This document shows, piece by piece, positions 8,088 through 15,870 of a stretch of DNA of 21,566 nucleotides. The number at the start of each line of letters is the position of its first letter. The stretch's first letter is position 1. Below the pieces are notes generated by a model. It did not search any database. It worked only from the letters and a program-made list of their open reading frames with translations, and had not been told where the DNA came from. The DNA is from DATHGT01 sp035317605 (GTDB taxonomy: Bacteria; Methylomirabilota; Methylomirabilia; Rokubacteriales; CSP1-6): the NCBI GenBank assembly GCA_035317605.1, contig DATHGT010000011.1, forward strand, positions 1-21,566, in the 5' to 3' direction. A program made the translations under genes and the position numbers.

Positions 8088-8096
8088 TGATACAAT
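8088..8096 (+). promoter_or_regulatory. Extended -10 promoter candidate for the ACT-domain gene
   Basis: TGATACAAT reads as an extended -10 (TG-N-TACAAT). A start about 7 bases further on would leave a leader of about 30 bases before the ATG at 8134, which has a GAGGAGA ribosome site. No -35 hexamer is evident, as expected for extended -10 promoters. Confidence 0.4.
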
Positions 8097-8133
8097 CCGC
8101 GCGATCGCATTCGCCCGTCCGAGGAGAGCGCCA

Positions 8134-8547
8134 ATGGCTACCAGCGTTCGGATCGCCGACTACTTCTACATCGACGTGCCCGAGCGGAGCGGTGAGGGGG
8201 CGCACGTGCTTGGCCAATTGCGGGATGCCGGGGTGAACCTGCTGGCGGTCTCGGGCTTTCCGGCCGGGCGCCGTGCTCAGATCGACTTCGTGCCGGAGAA
8301 TCCTGCCGCCTTTCGGGCCGCCGCGAAGAAGGCCGGGTGGAAGGTCACCGGGCCGAAGAAAGTGTTTCTGATCGACGGCGAAGACCGGGTGGGCGTGATG
8401 GCCGAGGCGATGGAGCGGTTGGCCGCCGCCAAGATCAGCATCGTCTCCAGCCAGGCGATCTGCGCCGGCGCCGGCCGCTTCGGCGCGATGCTGTGGGTCG
8501 CCCTGCGCGACGTCAGGCGCGCGGCCAAAGCGCTCGGCGCCGGCTAG
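8134..8547 (+). CDS. Tandem ACT-domain protein
   Basis: A 137-residue soluble protein with two ACT-like modules: residues about 5-65 (VRIADYFYIDVPERSGEGAH, then DAGVNLLAVSGF) and about 72-135 (KKVFLIDGEDRVGVMAEAM, then AAAKISIVSSQAI). ACT domains bind small ligands, often amino acids, and stand-alone pairs are usually regulatory; no ligand can be named here. The open frame extends upstream into the G-rich repeat, but the ATG at 8134 has GAGGAGA seven bases before it and starts the first ACT strand, so it is preferred. The gene ends one base from the convergent DinB-family gene, so transcripts from both sides must overlap or end abruptly. Confidence 0.75.
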   Translation: MATSVRIADYFYIDVPERSGEGAHVLGQLRDAGVNLLAVSGFPAGRRAQIDFVPENPAAFRAAAKKAGWKVTGPKKVFLIDGEDRVGVMAEAMERLAAAKISIVSSQAICAGAGRFGAMLWVALRDVRRAAKALGAG

Positions 8548-8548
8548 A

Positions 8549-9058
8549 CTAGTCCTTCCGGCCTTTCGGCCACAGTCCGGCGACCTGGCGTGCGATCGCC
8601 AATTCCCCGATGTGGTAGGAGTTGTGATCGGCGGTGACCAGGCAACACCGAAAGAGGGTGTGCTTGCCGGCACTGTTGGGCACCGTCGCGAAGAGGTCGC
8701 GGGTCGGATCCCGGACGAGCGCGATGACCGCTTCCAGGTCCGTGTGGAACTGCTGGAGGGACCGCCGCCACTGGGCTGACGTCGCTCGAGCGTTCTTCTC
8801 CGGCCAGTAGCCTTGCGGAAAGGGCGGCTCCTCGTACGACGTGCTGGTCATGTAGTCGAGCATGTCCCTTTGCGCTAGGCGTAGGTGCTCGACCAGATGC
8901 CAAAAGGTGTAGGGGACCCTGGGCAGACGCGAATTGATCGCCGACGTGGGAAACGCTTTGGTCGCCTCGGCCAGCGCCAGGTGGTTGTGCCCACTCTCGA
9001 GGGTCGACACGAGTTGACTCCGGATCTCCTTGTCGGCCGAGGCCTGATTCACGGCCAT
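8549..9058 (-). CDS. DinB-family putative metal-dependent hydrolase
   Basis: A 169-residue helical protein. The pattern HLVEHLRLAQRDMLDYM (about residues 53-69) and the C-terminal DHNSYHIGELAIARQ supply the histidines that coordinate a metal in the DinB/YfiT-like four-helix bundle. Length and layout match the DinB superfamily. Many members act on thiol-conjugated or small substrates, but the substrate cannot be told from sequence. A strong ribosome site (AGGAGGGAG) precedes the ATG at 9058. Its stop lies one base from the stop of the convergent ACT-domain gene. It may be transcribed with the two membrane-protein genes upstream, 46 bases away on the same strand. Confidence 0.8.
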   Translation of the reverse strand: MAVNQASADKEIRSQLVSTLESGHNHLALAEATKAFPTSAINSRLPRVPYTFWHLVEHLRLAQRDMLDYMTSTSYEEPPFPQGYWPEKNARATSAQWRRSLQQFHTDLEAVIALVRDPTRDLFATVPNSAGKHTLFRCCLVTADHNSYHIGELAIARQVAGLWPKGRKD

Positions 9059-9104
9059 TCCCGCTCCCTCCTTTCGACCACGCCATGACGCAATGGCTTG
9101 ACCT

Positions 9105-9602
9105 CTAGCGCGGCGTCGCGGCCGAGTGCCTGAGCTTCGGGCGGCGGCCGCGCCTGACCTGGGCGTTGACCCAGGCGATGATCGGGCTGCCGACCACGGT
9201 CGGAAGGATCCACGCCCACGGCGACGAGCGCCCGCTCGTGCCCGTGAGCAGCTGCCAGTTGACGACGAGGATCGCGGTCACCATCGCGATGTAGGAGCCG
9301 GCCTGGCCGCTGATGTGGGCGGCGAGCCAGCCCGGCCATCGCCGCTTGGCCGCGAGGTAGCCCACGAAGGCGAACGCGTAGGAGCCCACCGCGATCGGCA
9401 GGAACCACCAGTTTCGCTCCCAGTCGAGCCACGCCAGCCCCGCCGCCGACGCGCACACCGTCAGCATCACCCAGTGGTACAGCTCGCCCGCCCACGCGTG
9501 CAGCCCCGACCCCTTCCACGCGATCATCGCGATCGGCCCGAGCACGAGCCCGATCGTCCCCACGGCGATGTGGAACACGAGGACCGCGCGGGAAATCGTC
9601 AT
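9105..9602 (-). CDS. DUF2306-like multi-pass membrane protein
   Basis: A 165-residue membrane protein with about four hydrophobic segments. The patterns GSGLHAWAGELYHWVML and WLAAHISGQAGSYIAMV resemble the conserved His/Gly positions of DUF2306-type predicted membrane proteins; the family assignment is from memory and moderate. No function is known. The frame is open well upstream, but the ATG at 9602 gives a natural membrane-protein N-terminus (MTISRAVLVFHIAVG) and overlaps the stop of the upstream gene as ATGA, a classic translational-coupling arrangement. The two proteins are therefore probably made together. The C-terminus is short and basic (RRGRRPKLRH), probably cytoplasmic. Confidence 0.65.
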   Translation of the reverse strand: MTISRAVLVFHIAVGTIGLVLGPIAMIAWKGSGLHAWAGELYHWVMLTVCASAAGLAWLDWERNWWFLPIAVGSYAFAFVGYLAAKRRWPGWLAAHISGQAGSYIAMVTAILVVNWQLLTGTSGRSSPWAWILPTVVGSPIIAWVNAQVRRGRRPKLRHSAATPR

Positions 9603-10156
9603 GCGACGACGGCTCCGGGCGATCGGAGCAGCATATACAGGAGAACGATGAGGGCCAGCGAGGAGATCACGAAGAAGATCAGCTTCACGCTCGTGGCCGT
9701 GCTGGCCAGGCGAATCCACTTGGGATCCAGGGCCGTCACGTCCTTCTTGTCCGACTTGATGTAGTCGCGAAGCTGGTCCAGCTGGACGAGGTTCTCCACC
9801 CAGTCTGCGATCACCGTCACCACCACCGGCGCGATGACCCACGCGACGTGGAGGGGACACCCCAGCTTCGCCGAGGCGGTCAGCAGGCTCACTGCGAACG
9901 CGGTGCCGTACAGCGTGGGGAACACCAGATCCAGCTCGAGGAATCGCGGCTCGGCGGCGAGGCGGCCAGCCTCGCCGAGCGCCTTCCAGTATCCGGCGAC
10001 GGCCTCGGCGTTGTAGCCGAGCCAGCGCTGGTTCAAGGGCTTCTGGCCGGCGACGGTATGCGGGCCGCTCACCATCGACATGAGGCGCGCGCCACCCTTG
10101 AAGACGACGGCCGGCAGGAGGAACAGGACGAGCACGGTCAGATAGAGTCTCGCCAT
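9599..10156 (-). CDS. Membrane protein of unknown function
   Basis: A 185-residue protein with about four hydrophobic stretches: an N-terminal segment (YLTVLVLFLLPAVVF), FPTLYGTAFAVSLLTA, VAWVIAPVVVTVIADWVEN and a C-terminal LIFFVISSLALIVLLYMLL. I do not recognise the family. The start at 10156 is preferred over an in-frame codon ten residues upstream because an AAGGGGGAAT ribosome site sits just before it. Its stop overlaps the start of the downstream DUF2306-like gene (ATGA), so the pair form an operon. The 181 bases between this start and the divergent ABC transporter gene must hold promoters for both directions. Confidence 0.65.
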   Translation of the reverse strand: MARLYLTVLVLFLLPAVVFKGGARLMSMVSGPHTVAGQKPLNQRWLGYNAEAVAGYWKALGEAGRLAAEPRFLELDLVFPTLYGTAFAVSLLTASAKLGCPLHVAWVIAPVVVTVIADWVENLVQLDQLRDYIKSDKKDVTALDPKWIRLASTATSVKLIFFVISSLALIVLLYMLLRSPGAVVA

Positions 10157-10324
10157 GGATATTCCCCCTTGGTGTCGGGACGGCATCGCTGCTTCAGCCG
10201 GATTCTACGTCGGATGAACGTGCGGCGGGCGGCGCCGCGGGAGTGTTGGGTCGCGGCCGGCTAGCGCCGACCGACGAAGTTTGCGTGAAGCGCCGGCGGG
10301 CGCGGGGGCTCCGGCTCGCGACGT

Positions 10325-10337
10325 TACAATGGCGGGC
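10325..10337 (+). promoter_or_regulatory. Possible -10 box placed for a leaderless ABC transporter mRNA
   Basis: TACAAT (10325-10330) is followed by seven bases and then the ATG at 10338, so transcription would begin at or next to the start codon. There is no Shine-Dalgarno and no convincing -35. The same geometry occurs before the MarR gene at 16341, where a -35 is also present. Confidence 0.4.
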
Positions 10338-11246
10338 ATGCCACCGCTCATCGATGCGCACGGTCTGGTCAAGCGCCTGGGCGGCGCGCTCGTGGTGAAC
10401 GGTGTCGACCTCCAGTGTCACGCCGGGCAGGTGCTGGGACTCCTCGGACCGAACGGCGCCGGCAAGACCACGACCCTGCGGATGCTCTACGGCTTCCTGA
10501 CCGCGGACGCCGGCGTGATCCGATTCGAAGGCAGCGACGTGTCGCGCGACATGACGCGCTTCAAGCGACAGCTGGGAGTCTGCACGCAGGAGGACACGTT
10601 CGACGGAGACTTCACGGTGCGCGAGAACCTCACGATCGCGGCCACCTACTTCCGGCCGCGGCCGACGGAGGTGCGGCGGCGCGTCGACGAGCTCCTGGAG
10701 CGATTCGCGCTCGCGCCGTACGCCGGCATCAAGCCGGATGCGCTCTCCGGCGGTTTCCGACGGCGGCTCATGATTGCCCGCGCGCTGGTGCATCGCCCGC
10801 GCCTGCTCTTCCTGGACGAGCCCACGACCGGACTCGACCCGCAGGCTCGTGTGTCGGTCTGGGATCTCGTCAACGGCCTGCGCGCCGAGGGGCTCGGCAT
10901 CGTCCTGACCACGCACTACATGGACGAGGCCGAGCGCCTGAGCGACGCGCTCACGGTGCTGGCCAGAGGCAAGGTGGTGGCGCAGGGAACCCCGAAGTCG
11001 GTGCTCGGCGACATGCTCGGCGAGCACGTCGTCGTGATGGCCGCCGAGCCGGCCACGGCGCCCGCCGTCGCCGCGTGGCTCCGGTCGCGCGGGTCAGGCG
11101 ATCCGCTGACCGTGCTCGACACGTGGCACCTGCCCCTGAGCGGCGAGCAGCTCGCCGACTTCGCGCGCGCGTTTCCCGCGCTTCGCTACGAGGTCCGGCC
11201 TCCGAACCTCGACGATCTGTTCCTCAAGCTGGCGCTGCCATCATGA
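10338..11246 (+). CDS. ABC transporter ATP-binding protein, NodI/DrrA type
   Basis: A 302-residue ATPase subunit. Walker A GPNGAGKT is at 37-44, the signature is LSGGFRRRL, Walker B is LLFLDEPTTGLDP, and an H-loop sits in LTTHYMDEAERL. The C-terminal tail (about 230-302) matches the accessory region of ABC-2 exporter ATPases. It powers the permease encoded directly downstream, whose ATG overlaps this stop as ATGA. Two in-frame ATGs are possible (10329 and 10338); the second is preferred because the first lies inside the TACAATG promoter-like sequence. The exported substrate is unknown; NodIJ relatives export lipo-oligosaccharides, and others export drugs. Confidence 0.92.
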   Translation: MPPLIDAHGLVKRLGGALVVNGVDLQCHAGQVLGLLGPNGAGKTTTLRMLYGFLTADAGVIRFEGSDVSRDMTRFKRQLGVCTQEDTFDGDFTVRENLTIAATYFRPRPTEVRRRVDELLERFALAPYAGIKPDALSGGFRRRLMIARALVHRPRLLFLDEPTTGLDPQARVSVWDLVNGLRAEGLGIVLTTHYMDEAERLSDALTVLARGKVVAQGTPKSVLGDMLGEHVVVMAAEPATAPAVAAWLRSRGSGDPLTVLDTWHLPLSGEQLADFARAFPALRYEVRPPNLDDLFLKLALPS

Positions 11247-12049
11247 AGCTGATGACCGCGGCGTTCGAGTGGCAGAGCCGGGCCGTCGTCGGCCGTCACC
11301 TGCGGGTCTACCTGAAGAACTGGCACACGTCGTTCTTGCCGCCCGTGATGGAGCCGATCACGCTGCTCCTGGCCTTCGGCCTCGGGCTCGGCGCCTACAT
11401 GTCCGGCGGCATCGAGTGGAACGGGCGGCGGCTGGGCTACATGGACTTCGTGGCGCCGGGCATGCTCGCGTACGCCACGTTCATCACGTCCATTCTCCAG
11501 TCGCTCTTCGGCGCGTTCGTGCGGATGCGCTATCAGCGCACGTGGGATGGCCAGCTCACGACGCAGATCGAGCTGCGGCACGTCGTCTGGGGGGAGATTC
11601 TCTGGTCCGCGGTGCTGACCACGAGCTACGTCGTGATCGTCGCCCTCGTGCTGTCGGGCTGCCAGGTCCTCGGCCTGATCCACCTCGAGCTCGCGCGCCT
11701 GCCGATCGCGATCCCCATCGTCTTCGTCAGCGCCTGCGCGTTCGCCGCCCTCGGGTTGTACTTCACGGCCGTGTCCCCGACCATCGACCACATCAACCTG
11801 CCGCTGTTCCTGGTCGTCCTGCCCATGGGCTTCGTCTCGTCCACCTACTTTCCACTCACGCATCCCGTGGTGGCGACGATCTCGACGGTGAACCCGCTGT
11901 ATCACCTGGCGGAGGGTCTCCGCGATCTCCTGCTCGGCCCCGGCCCCGGCGCTCACCTCGCCGGCCTCGCCGTCCTGGTGACGCTGATGCTGGGGGTGCT
12001 CGTCCCGCTCGACATGCGCCTGCTGCGCAAGCGCGTGCTGGGAGACTGA
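11243..12049 (+). CDS. ABC-2 type transporter permease, NodJ-like
   Basis: A 268-residue membrane protein with about six membrane segments, the typical ABC-2 permease layout. It has an amphipathic N-terminus, then FLPPVMEPITLLLAFGLGLGA, a central block containing MDFVAPGMLAYATFITSI and RMRYQRTWDGQL, and the C-terminal NPLYHLAEGLRDLLLG motif seen in NodJ-like proteins. The open frame runs far upstream, but the ATG at 11243 overlaps the ATPase stop (ATGA) and begins a sensible permease. With the ATPase it should form a dimeric exporter. Substrate unknown. A GC-rich hairpin 30 bases after the stop may end the transcript. Confidence 0.9.
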   Translation: MKLMTAAFEWQSRAVVGRHLRVYLKNWHTSFLPPVMEPITLLLAFGLGLGAYMSGGIEWNGRRLGYMDFVAPGMLAYATFITSILQSLFGAFVRMRYQRTWDGQLTTQIELRHVVWGEILWSAVLTTSYVVIVALVLSGCQVLGLIHLELARLPIAIPIVFVSACAFAALGLYFTAVSPTIDHINLPLFLVVLPMGFVSSTYFPLTHPVVATISTVNPLYHLAEGLRDLLLGPGPGAHLAGLAVLVTLMLGVLVPLDMRLLRKRVLGD

Positions 12050-12078
12050 CGCGAACGTTCTGGCTCGCGTCGGTCTCC

Positions 12079-12095
12079 CGCGCCGATCAGGCGCG
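12079..12095. terminator. Hairpin between convergent genes, possible bidirectional terminator
   Basis: CGCGCC (12079-12084) pairs perfectly with GGCGCG (12090-12095) around a 5-base loop GATCA. It lies between the permease stop and the end of a convergent small gene; the stop codon of the latter falls in the loop. No T tract is present. Confidence 0.35.
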
Positions 12096-12338
12096 CTGTC
12101 GATGGGTCAGTTTCTCGTCTCGCATCGTGACGCGCGGGGACGTCCCGCGCGACGTCAGCGATCTTGCGGCGCCAAGCAGCCGATCTCCGATCCGGGCGAG
12201 CGTGTCGCCCAGCGCCAGTGGTCGTCGATCGGGCTCGATACCGCTCTCCCGCAATCGACGCCAGCCCTCGGCCTCCGCCCGCATTTCGGCGGCCCTGCTT
12301 CGCATCAGAAGTTCGAAACCGTACTCACCCATGTCCAT
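12087..12338 (-). CDS. Small hypothetical protein, basic and helical
   Basis: An 83-residue protein beginning MDMGEYGFELLMRSRAAEM, rich in Arg and Glu and with no membrane segment. I do not recognise a family. The case for a real gene is its start: an AGGAGG ribosome site lies eight bases before the ATG at 12338. It also follows the stop of another small same-strand gene by 50 bases, suggesting a two-gene unit divergent from the HtrA-like protease. Its stop lies in the loop of a hairpin between it and the ABC permease gene. Confidence 0.55.
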   Translation of the reverse strand: MDMGEYGFELLMRSRAAEMRAEAEGWRRLRESGIEPDRRPLALGDTLARIGDRLLGAARSLTSRGTSPRVTMRDEKLTHRQRA

Positions 12339-12388
12339 CGTCGTGACCTCCTTGTCCTCCTTGTCGCCGAGGCGCGTGATCGATCCGG

Positions 12389-12745
12389 CTACGCCGCCAC
12401 CCTCTGGTCTTCCAGGCGAGACGGCGCTCGCAGGGTCTCCCGCTGCTGGACGACCAGTTCATAGCCGTCCGGCATCGACGCCAGCACCCGTTCCCACGTG
12501 GGCTTCATCAGCCAGCGCCAGTCGGCCGGCATCGAGAGCACCACACGGCCCGAGCGCCACATCGTGCCGGGCTCCACGTGGACCGAGATCAGCGATTCGC
12601 CACCCAGCTCACCATCGACGACGTGACGAATGTCGGCGCCCACGGCGACCGCCCTCGCCTGCCTCCGATCGTGGACCGCGCGCCACGCGAGAGGACCGAG
12701 CACCAGCGCACACACGAACGCGAATACGACAGTCCCTTCGATCAT
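12389..12745 (-). CDS. Small single-pass membrane-anchored hypothetical protein
   Basis: A 118-residue protein with one N-terminal membrane segment (TVVFAFVCALVLGPLAW, about residues 4-20), followed by a basic stretch and a soluble domain with VDGELGGESLISVHVEPG and LSMPADWRWLMKPTWERVL. I do not recognise the family. The frame is open further upstream, but the ATG at 12745 has GGAGG nine bases before it and starts the membrane anchor directly. It is the first gene of a probable two-gene unit with the 83-residue protein, reading away from the HtrA-like protease gene; the 205 bases between must hold both promoters. Confidence 0.6.
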   Translation of the reverse strand: MIEGTVVFAFVCALVLGPLAWRAVHDRRQARAVAVGADIRHVVDGELGGESLISVHVEPGTMWRSGRVVLSMPADWRWLMKPTWERVLASMPDGYELVVQQRETLRAPSRLEDQRVAA

Positions 12746-12950
12746 CGTCGTTCGCCTCCACCCCGTACGATGCGGTGCGCACGAGGTCGGATTCCGCGAA
12801 TGGATTCGGGCAATTCGCCTGAGGTGCGGGCGATTCGCCTCGAACGTGCTACGCGCGCGACGTCGCCGCGACGCTTCGCCCGTATCCCCGTGTCGACGCG
12901 TGGTCGAATCTCGAGTCCATCTCGGCGCATCCCGAAGGGAAGGAGGTTCC

Positions 12951-13889
12951 ATGCCGATCGCCGATGCCGCGCTGCTGGATGCCTATTCACAGGCCGTCGT
13001 CTCGGTCGTCGACGCGGTCGGTCCGACGGTCGTCGGCGTGCGGACGAAGCGTGCGGATGGGCGGCGCGGTGAGGGCGCGGGGTCGGGGATCATCCTCGCG
13101 TCGGACGGGTACATCCTGACCAACAGCCACGTGGTGCACGGCGCCGGTGAGCTCGAGGTGTCGCTCACCGATGGGCGGCGTCTGCCGGCCTCGCTGACCG
13201 GCGACGACCCAGCGAGCGATCTGGCCGTCATCCGCGCGGCGGGGCAGGGGCTGCCGTCGGCGCGGTTCGGCGAGTCGGCCCGTCTGCTTGCGGGGCAGCT
13301 GGTGATCGCGATCGGCAACCCGTTCGGCTTTCAATCGACGGTGTCGGCGGGCGTGGTCAGCGCGCTGGGACGATCGCTGCGGAGCACGACCGGACGGCTC
13401 ATCGACAGCGTCATCCAGACCGACGTCGCTCTGAACCCGGGGAACTCCGGCGGACCGCTCGTGGACTCGCGCGGCCTGGTGGTCGGCGTCAACACCGCGA
13501 TCTTCGCGATGGCGCGGGGGATCGGCTTCGCCATCCCCATCGATACCGCGACGTGGGTCATCCCGCAGCTGCTCGCGCACGGCCGCGTGCGACGACCGTA
13601 TCTCGGCTTCGGAGGTCAGTCGCGGCCGCTCGACCGGCGGATCGCCCGCGCCTTGGGAATTACGAATCGGCGGGCCATCGAGGTGCTGAGCGTCGAGCCG
13701 TCGACGCCGGCCGCGACCGAGCTACGTGTCGGCGACTTGCTGATCGCCCTCGACGGCACTAGCGTCGAGAACGTCGACACCGTTCATCGTGAGCTGGTCG
13801 CCCACTCGATCGGCGCTCCGCTGACGATCACCCTCCTGCGGGAGGGCGCAGTGCGCGAGGTCACGCTGGTGCCGACCGAGGCCCCGTGA
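12951..13889 (+). CDS. HtrA/Deg-like S1C serine protease with PDZ domain, no signal peptide
   Basis: A 312-residue trypsin-fold protease. The catalytic triad is visible: H60 (LTNSHVVHG), D90 (SDLAVI) and S166 (LNPGNSGGPL). The protease domain covers about residues 20-190 and a single PDZ domain about 215-308 (IEVLSVEPSTPA, VGDLLIALDGTSVENVD). An AAGGAGG ribosome site at 12940-12946 fixes the ATG at 12951, although the frame is open to 12630. Starting there, the protein has no signal peptide or membrane anchor, unlike DegP/DegS/HtrA, so a cytoplasmic quality-control or regulatory role is more likely; this is inferred. A PPOX-family gene begins 28 bases after the stop, likely cotranscribed. Confidence 0.9.
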   Translation: MPIADAALLDAYSQAVVSVVDAVGPTVVGVRTKRADGRRGEGAGSGIILASDGYILTNSHVVHGAGELEVSLTDGRRLPASLTGDDPASDLAVIRAAGQGLPSARFGESARLLAGQLVIAIGNPFGFQSTVSAGVVSALGRSLRSTTGRLIDSVIQTDVALNPGNSGGPLVDSRGLVVGVNTAIFAMARGIGFAIPIDTATWVIPQLLAHGRVRRPYLGFGGQSRPLDRRIARALGITNRRAIEVLSVEPSTPAATELRVGDLLIALDGTSVENVDTVHRELVAHSIGAPLTITLLREGAVREVTLVPTEAP

Positions 13890-13917
13890 GGCCCGGTGAA
13901 TCTGAACGGGAGGAACC

Positions 13918-14346
13918 ATGTCCGCGATGACGACACGGGAGCGCGAAGCCTTCCTGGCCGACGTCCACGTCGGCGTATTGAGCGTTCCGGAACCCGGCCG
14001 CGGGCCGCTCACGATACCGATCTGGTACGCCTACGACCCCGGCGGAGAGCTGCGATTCGTGACGGGCCGAGGCTCACGCAAGGAGCGGCTGCTCGCCCGC
14101 GCCGGCCGGTTCACCCTGTGCGCGCAAACGGAAACGGCGCCGTACAAGTACGTCAGCGTCGAGGGCCCCATCGTCGCCATCGAGCCGGCGGACCTGGAGC
14201 GGGACTTCCGCTCCATCGCGCGCCGCTATCTGGGCCGCGAGGGCGGCGATCGGTACGTCGAAGAGCTACGATCGGCGGGCGGTGACAACGTGCTCGTGCG
14301 CATGCGCCCCGAGCGATGGCACACGGCGGACTTCGGGAAGCCATGA
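13918..14346 (+). CDS. Pyridoxamine 5'-phosphate oxidase (PPOX) family FMN/F420-binding protein
   Basis: A 142-residue split-barrel protein. The patterns GVLSVPEPGRGPLTIPIWYAY near the N-terminus, LRFVTGRGSRKERLLARAGRFTLCAQ in the middle and YKYVSVEGPIVAIE match the PPOX-type flavin-binding fold, and the size is usual for stand-alone members. Such proteins bind FMN or F420 and reduce or oxidise diverse substrates; the substrate cannot be told here. GGGAGG lies a few bases before the ATG. The gene follows the HtrA-like protease by 28 bases and converges on the MATE gene. Confidence 0.8.
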   Translation: MSAMTTREREAFLADVHVGVLSVPEPGRGPLTIPIWYAYDPGGELRFVTGRGSRKERLLARAGRFTLCAQTETAPYKYVSVEGPIVAIEPADLERDFRSIARRYLGREGGDRYVEELRSAGGDNVLVRMRPERWHTADFGKP

Positions 14347-14355
14347 ACTCGGCGT

Positions 14356-14382
14356 TCGTCCTGCGTGAGGCGGCGCGGACGA
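14356..14382. terminator. Bulged hairpin between convergent genes, possible terminator
   Basis: TCGTCC-T-GCG pairs with CGC-GGACGA, giving nine base pairs with a single-base bulge around an 8-base loop. It lies in the 52-base gap between the PPOX-family stop and the MATE stop. No T tract; weak evidence. Confidence 0.25.
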
Positions 14383-14398
14383 GGCGTCTGGCGGCTGG

Positions 14399-15868
14399 TC
14401 ATGTCCGCCGAGCTCCGTTGCGCGCGAGACCGGGAAGCCGTCGCCACGCCACGGGGCCGAACCACGCCCCGCCCGCGACCGCGCCGGCGTTCGCCAGCCC
14501 GAAGGTGGTCACTGCCACGCTGAGGGCGAGGAACACGTAGGAGACGTCGCCGCTCCAGCGCAGGGCCAGCCAGCCCCCGCCGGCCGCGATTGCCAGTCGC
14601 GCCAGGTTCGCGCAGAGAGGCCAGGCGAGGCGGCCGGCGCCCTGCGAGGCGAAGTAGAGCGCCAGGCCGAGCCCGAAGAAACCATAGAACGGACCGACGA
14701 TGCGCAGATAGCGCGAGCCGACGTCGAGCATCGCCGGATCGGTGTCGAACAGCGACAGCCACGCCTGGGGAACGATGGCGGCGCCGAGCCCGATGATCTC
14801 GGTGAGGCCGACGGCGATCCCGGCGCCGATCCAGGCGGCGCGCAGCGCACGGTCACGCCGGCCCGCGCCGATGTTGGTGCCGACCATGGCGACGAGCGGG
14901 CCGCCGAGCCCGAACACGAGCGGCACCAGAAGGTACTCGAGGCGCGACCCCGTGCCGTAGCCCGCGATGGCGGCGGGCCCGAAGCGGCCGACGAGGCCGG
15001 TGGCGATCACGATCGTGAGGTTCGTCTGGACGGTGATGAGGGCGGCCACCGCGCCCACGCGGAGGATGTCGCGGAAGAGCGGCCAGCGAAAGCGGACATT
15101 CGCGAGAGACAGACGCACCACGCTGCGCCCGGCGCGCAGATAGGCGGCCAGGGCGAGGCTGCCCGCGAGGTAGAACACGACGACCGCGCTAGCGCCGCCG
15201 GCGACGCCGAGACGCGGGAAGGGTCCCCAGCCGAAGATCAGGCACGGGGAGAGGGGAATCAGCGCGGCGGCGCCGAGCAGCGTGATCGCGGCCGGCACCA
15301 ACATGTTGCCGGTGCCGCGGATCACGTTGGCCAGCGAGTTGAAGATCCAGATCAGGACCGCCGCGGAGAAGATCACGTTCGAGTAGGTCAGCGCCGCGGC
15401 GAGCGACGCGCCGCTGCCGCCCATCGCGCTGTAGAGCCATCGCCCGCCTCCGAGCACGGTCACCGTGAAGAGGAGCCCGAAACCGACGGCGATGGCGAGC
15501 GCATGGACCACCAGCGCGTCGGCGTCGGCCCGCCGTCCCGCCCCCAGCGCGCGGGCGATCGCCGAGGAGATGCCGCCGCCCATCGCTCCCGCCGACATCA
15601 TCTGCATCAGCATCAACACGGGGAAGACCAGCGCCACGCCGGCCAGGGCATCGGTGCCGAGCTTGGCGACGAAGTACGTCTCGATGAGGCCGACCGACGC
15701 CTGCACGAACATGACCAGCACGTTCGGCGTGGCCAGGCGCAGCAGCGTGCTCACGATCGGCCCTTCGAGCAGCATCCGCGTCCGCGGATCGAGCGCCGGA
15801 CCGCCGGCGCCGTTTCGGGACATCTCACGCAAGGAGTCGGCTGCCGGCGCGTCGAGCGGGGTCGACAT
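14399..15868 (-). CDS. MATE family multidrug efflux transporter
   Basis: A 489-residue inner-membrane protein with about twelve membrane segments. After a 45-residue polar N-terminus come the MATE hallmarks: LLRLATPNVLVMFVQASVGLIETYFVAKLGTDALAGVAL and a repeat-related second half. It should export cationic or other drugs using a proton or sodium gradient. The start at 15868 lies two bases after the thioredoxin stop, so the two genes are one transcript; the frame stays open upstream, but that part overlaps thioredoxin in another frame. In-frame ATGs 16 and 32 residues in are alternative starts. The divergent MarR-family gene is the natural candidate regulator of this operon. Confidence 0.92.
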   Translation of the reverse strand: MSTPLDAPAADSLREMSRNGAGGPALDPRTRMLLEGPIVSTLLRLATPNVLVMFVQASVGLIETYFVAKLGTDALAGVALVFPVLMLMQMMSAGAMGGGISSAIARALGAGRRADADALVVHALAIAVGFGLLFTVTVLGGGRWLYSAMGGSGASLAAALTYSNVIFSAAVLIWIFNSLANVIRGTGNMLVPAAITLLGAAALIPLSPCLIFGWGPFPRLGVAGGASAVVVFYLAGSLALAAYLRAGRSVVRLSLANVRFRWPLFRDILRVGAVAALITVQTNLTIVIATGLVGRFGPAAIAGYGTGSRLEYLLVPLVFGLGGPLVAMVGTNIGAGRRDRALRAAWIGAGIAVGLTEIIGLGAAIVPQAWLSLFDTDPAMLDVGSRYLRIVGPFYGFFGLGLALYFASQGAGRLAWPLCANLARLAIAAGGGWLALRWSGDVSYVFLALSVAVTTFGLANAGAVAGGAWFGPVAWRRLPGLARNGARRT

Positions 15869-15870
15869 GG

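Noticed and set aside
8002..8133. Upstream extension of the ACT-domain protein
   Set aside because: It would translate the G-rich repeat; a proper ribosome site precedes the ATG at 8134.
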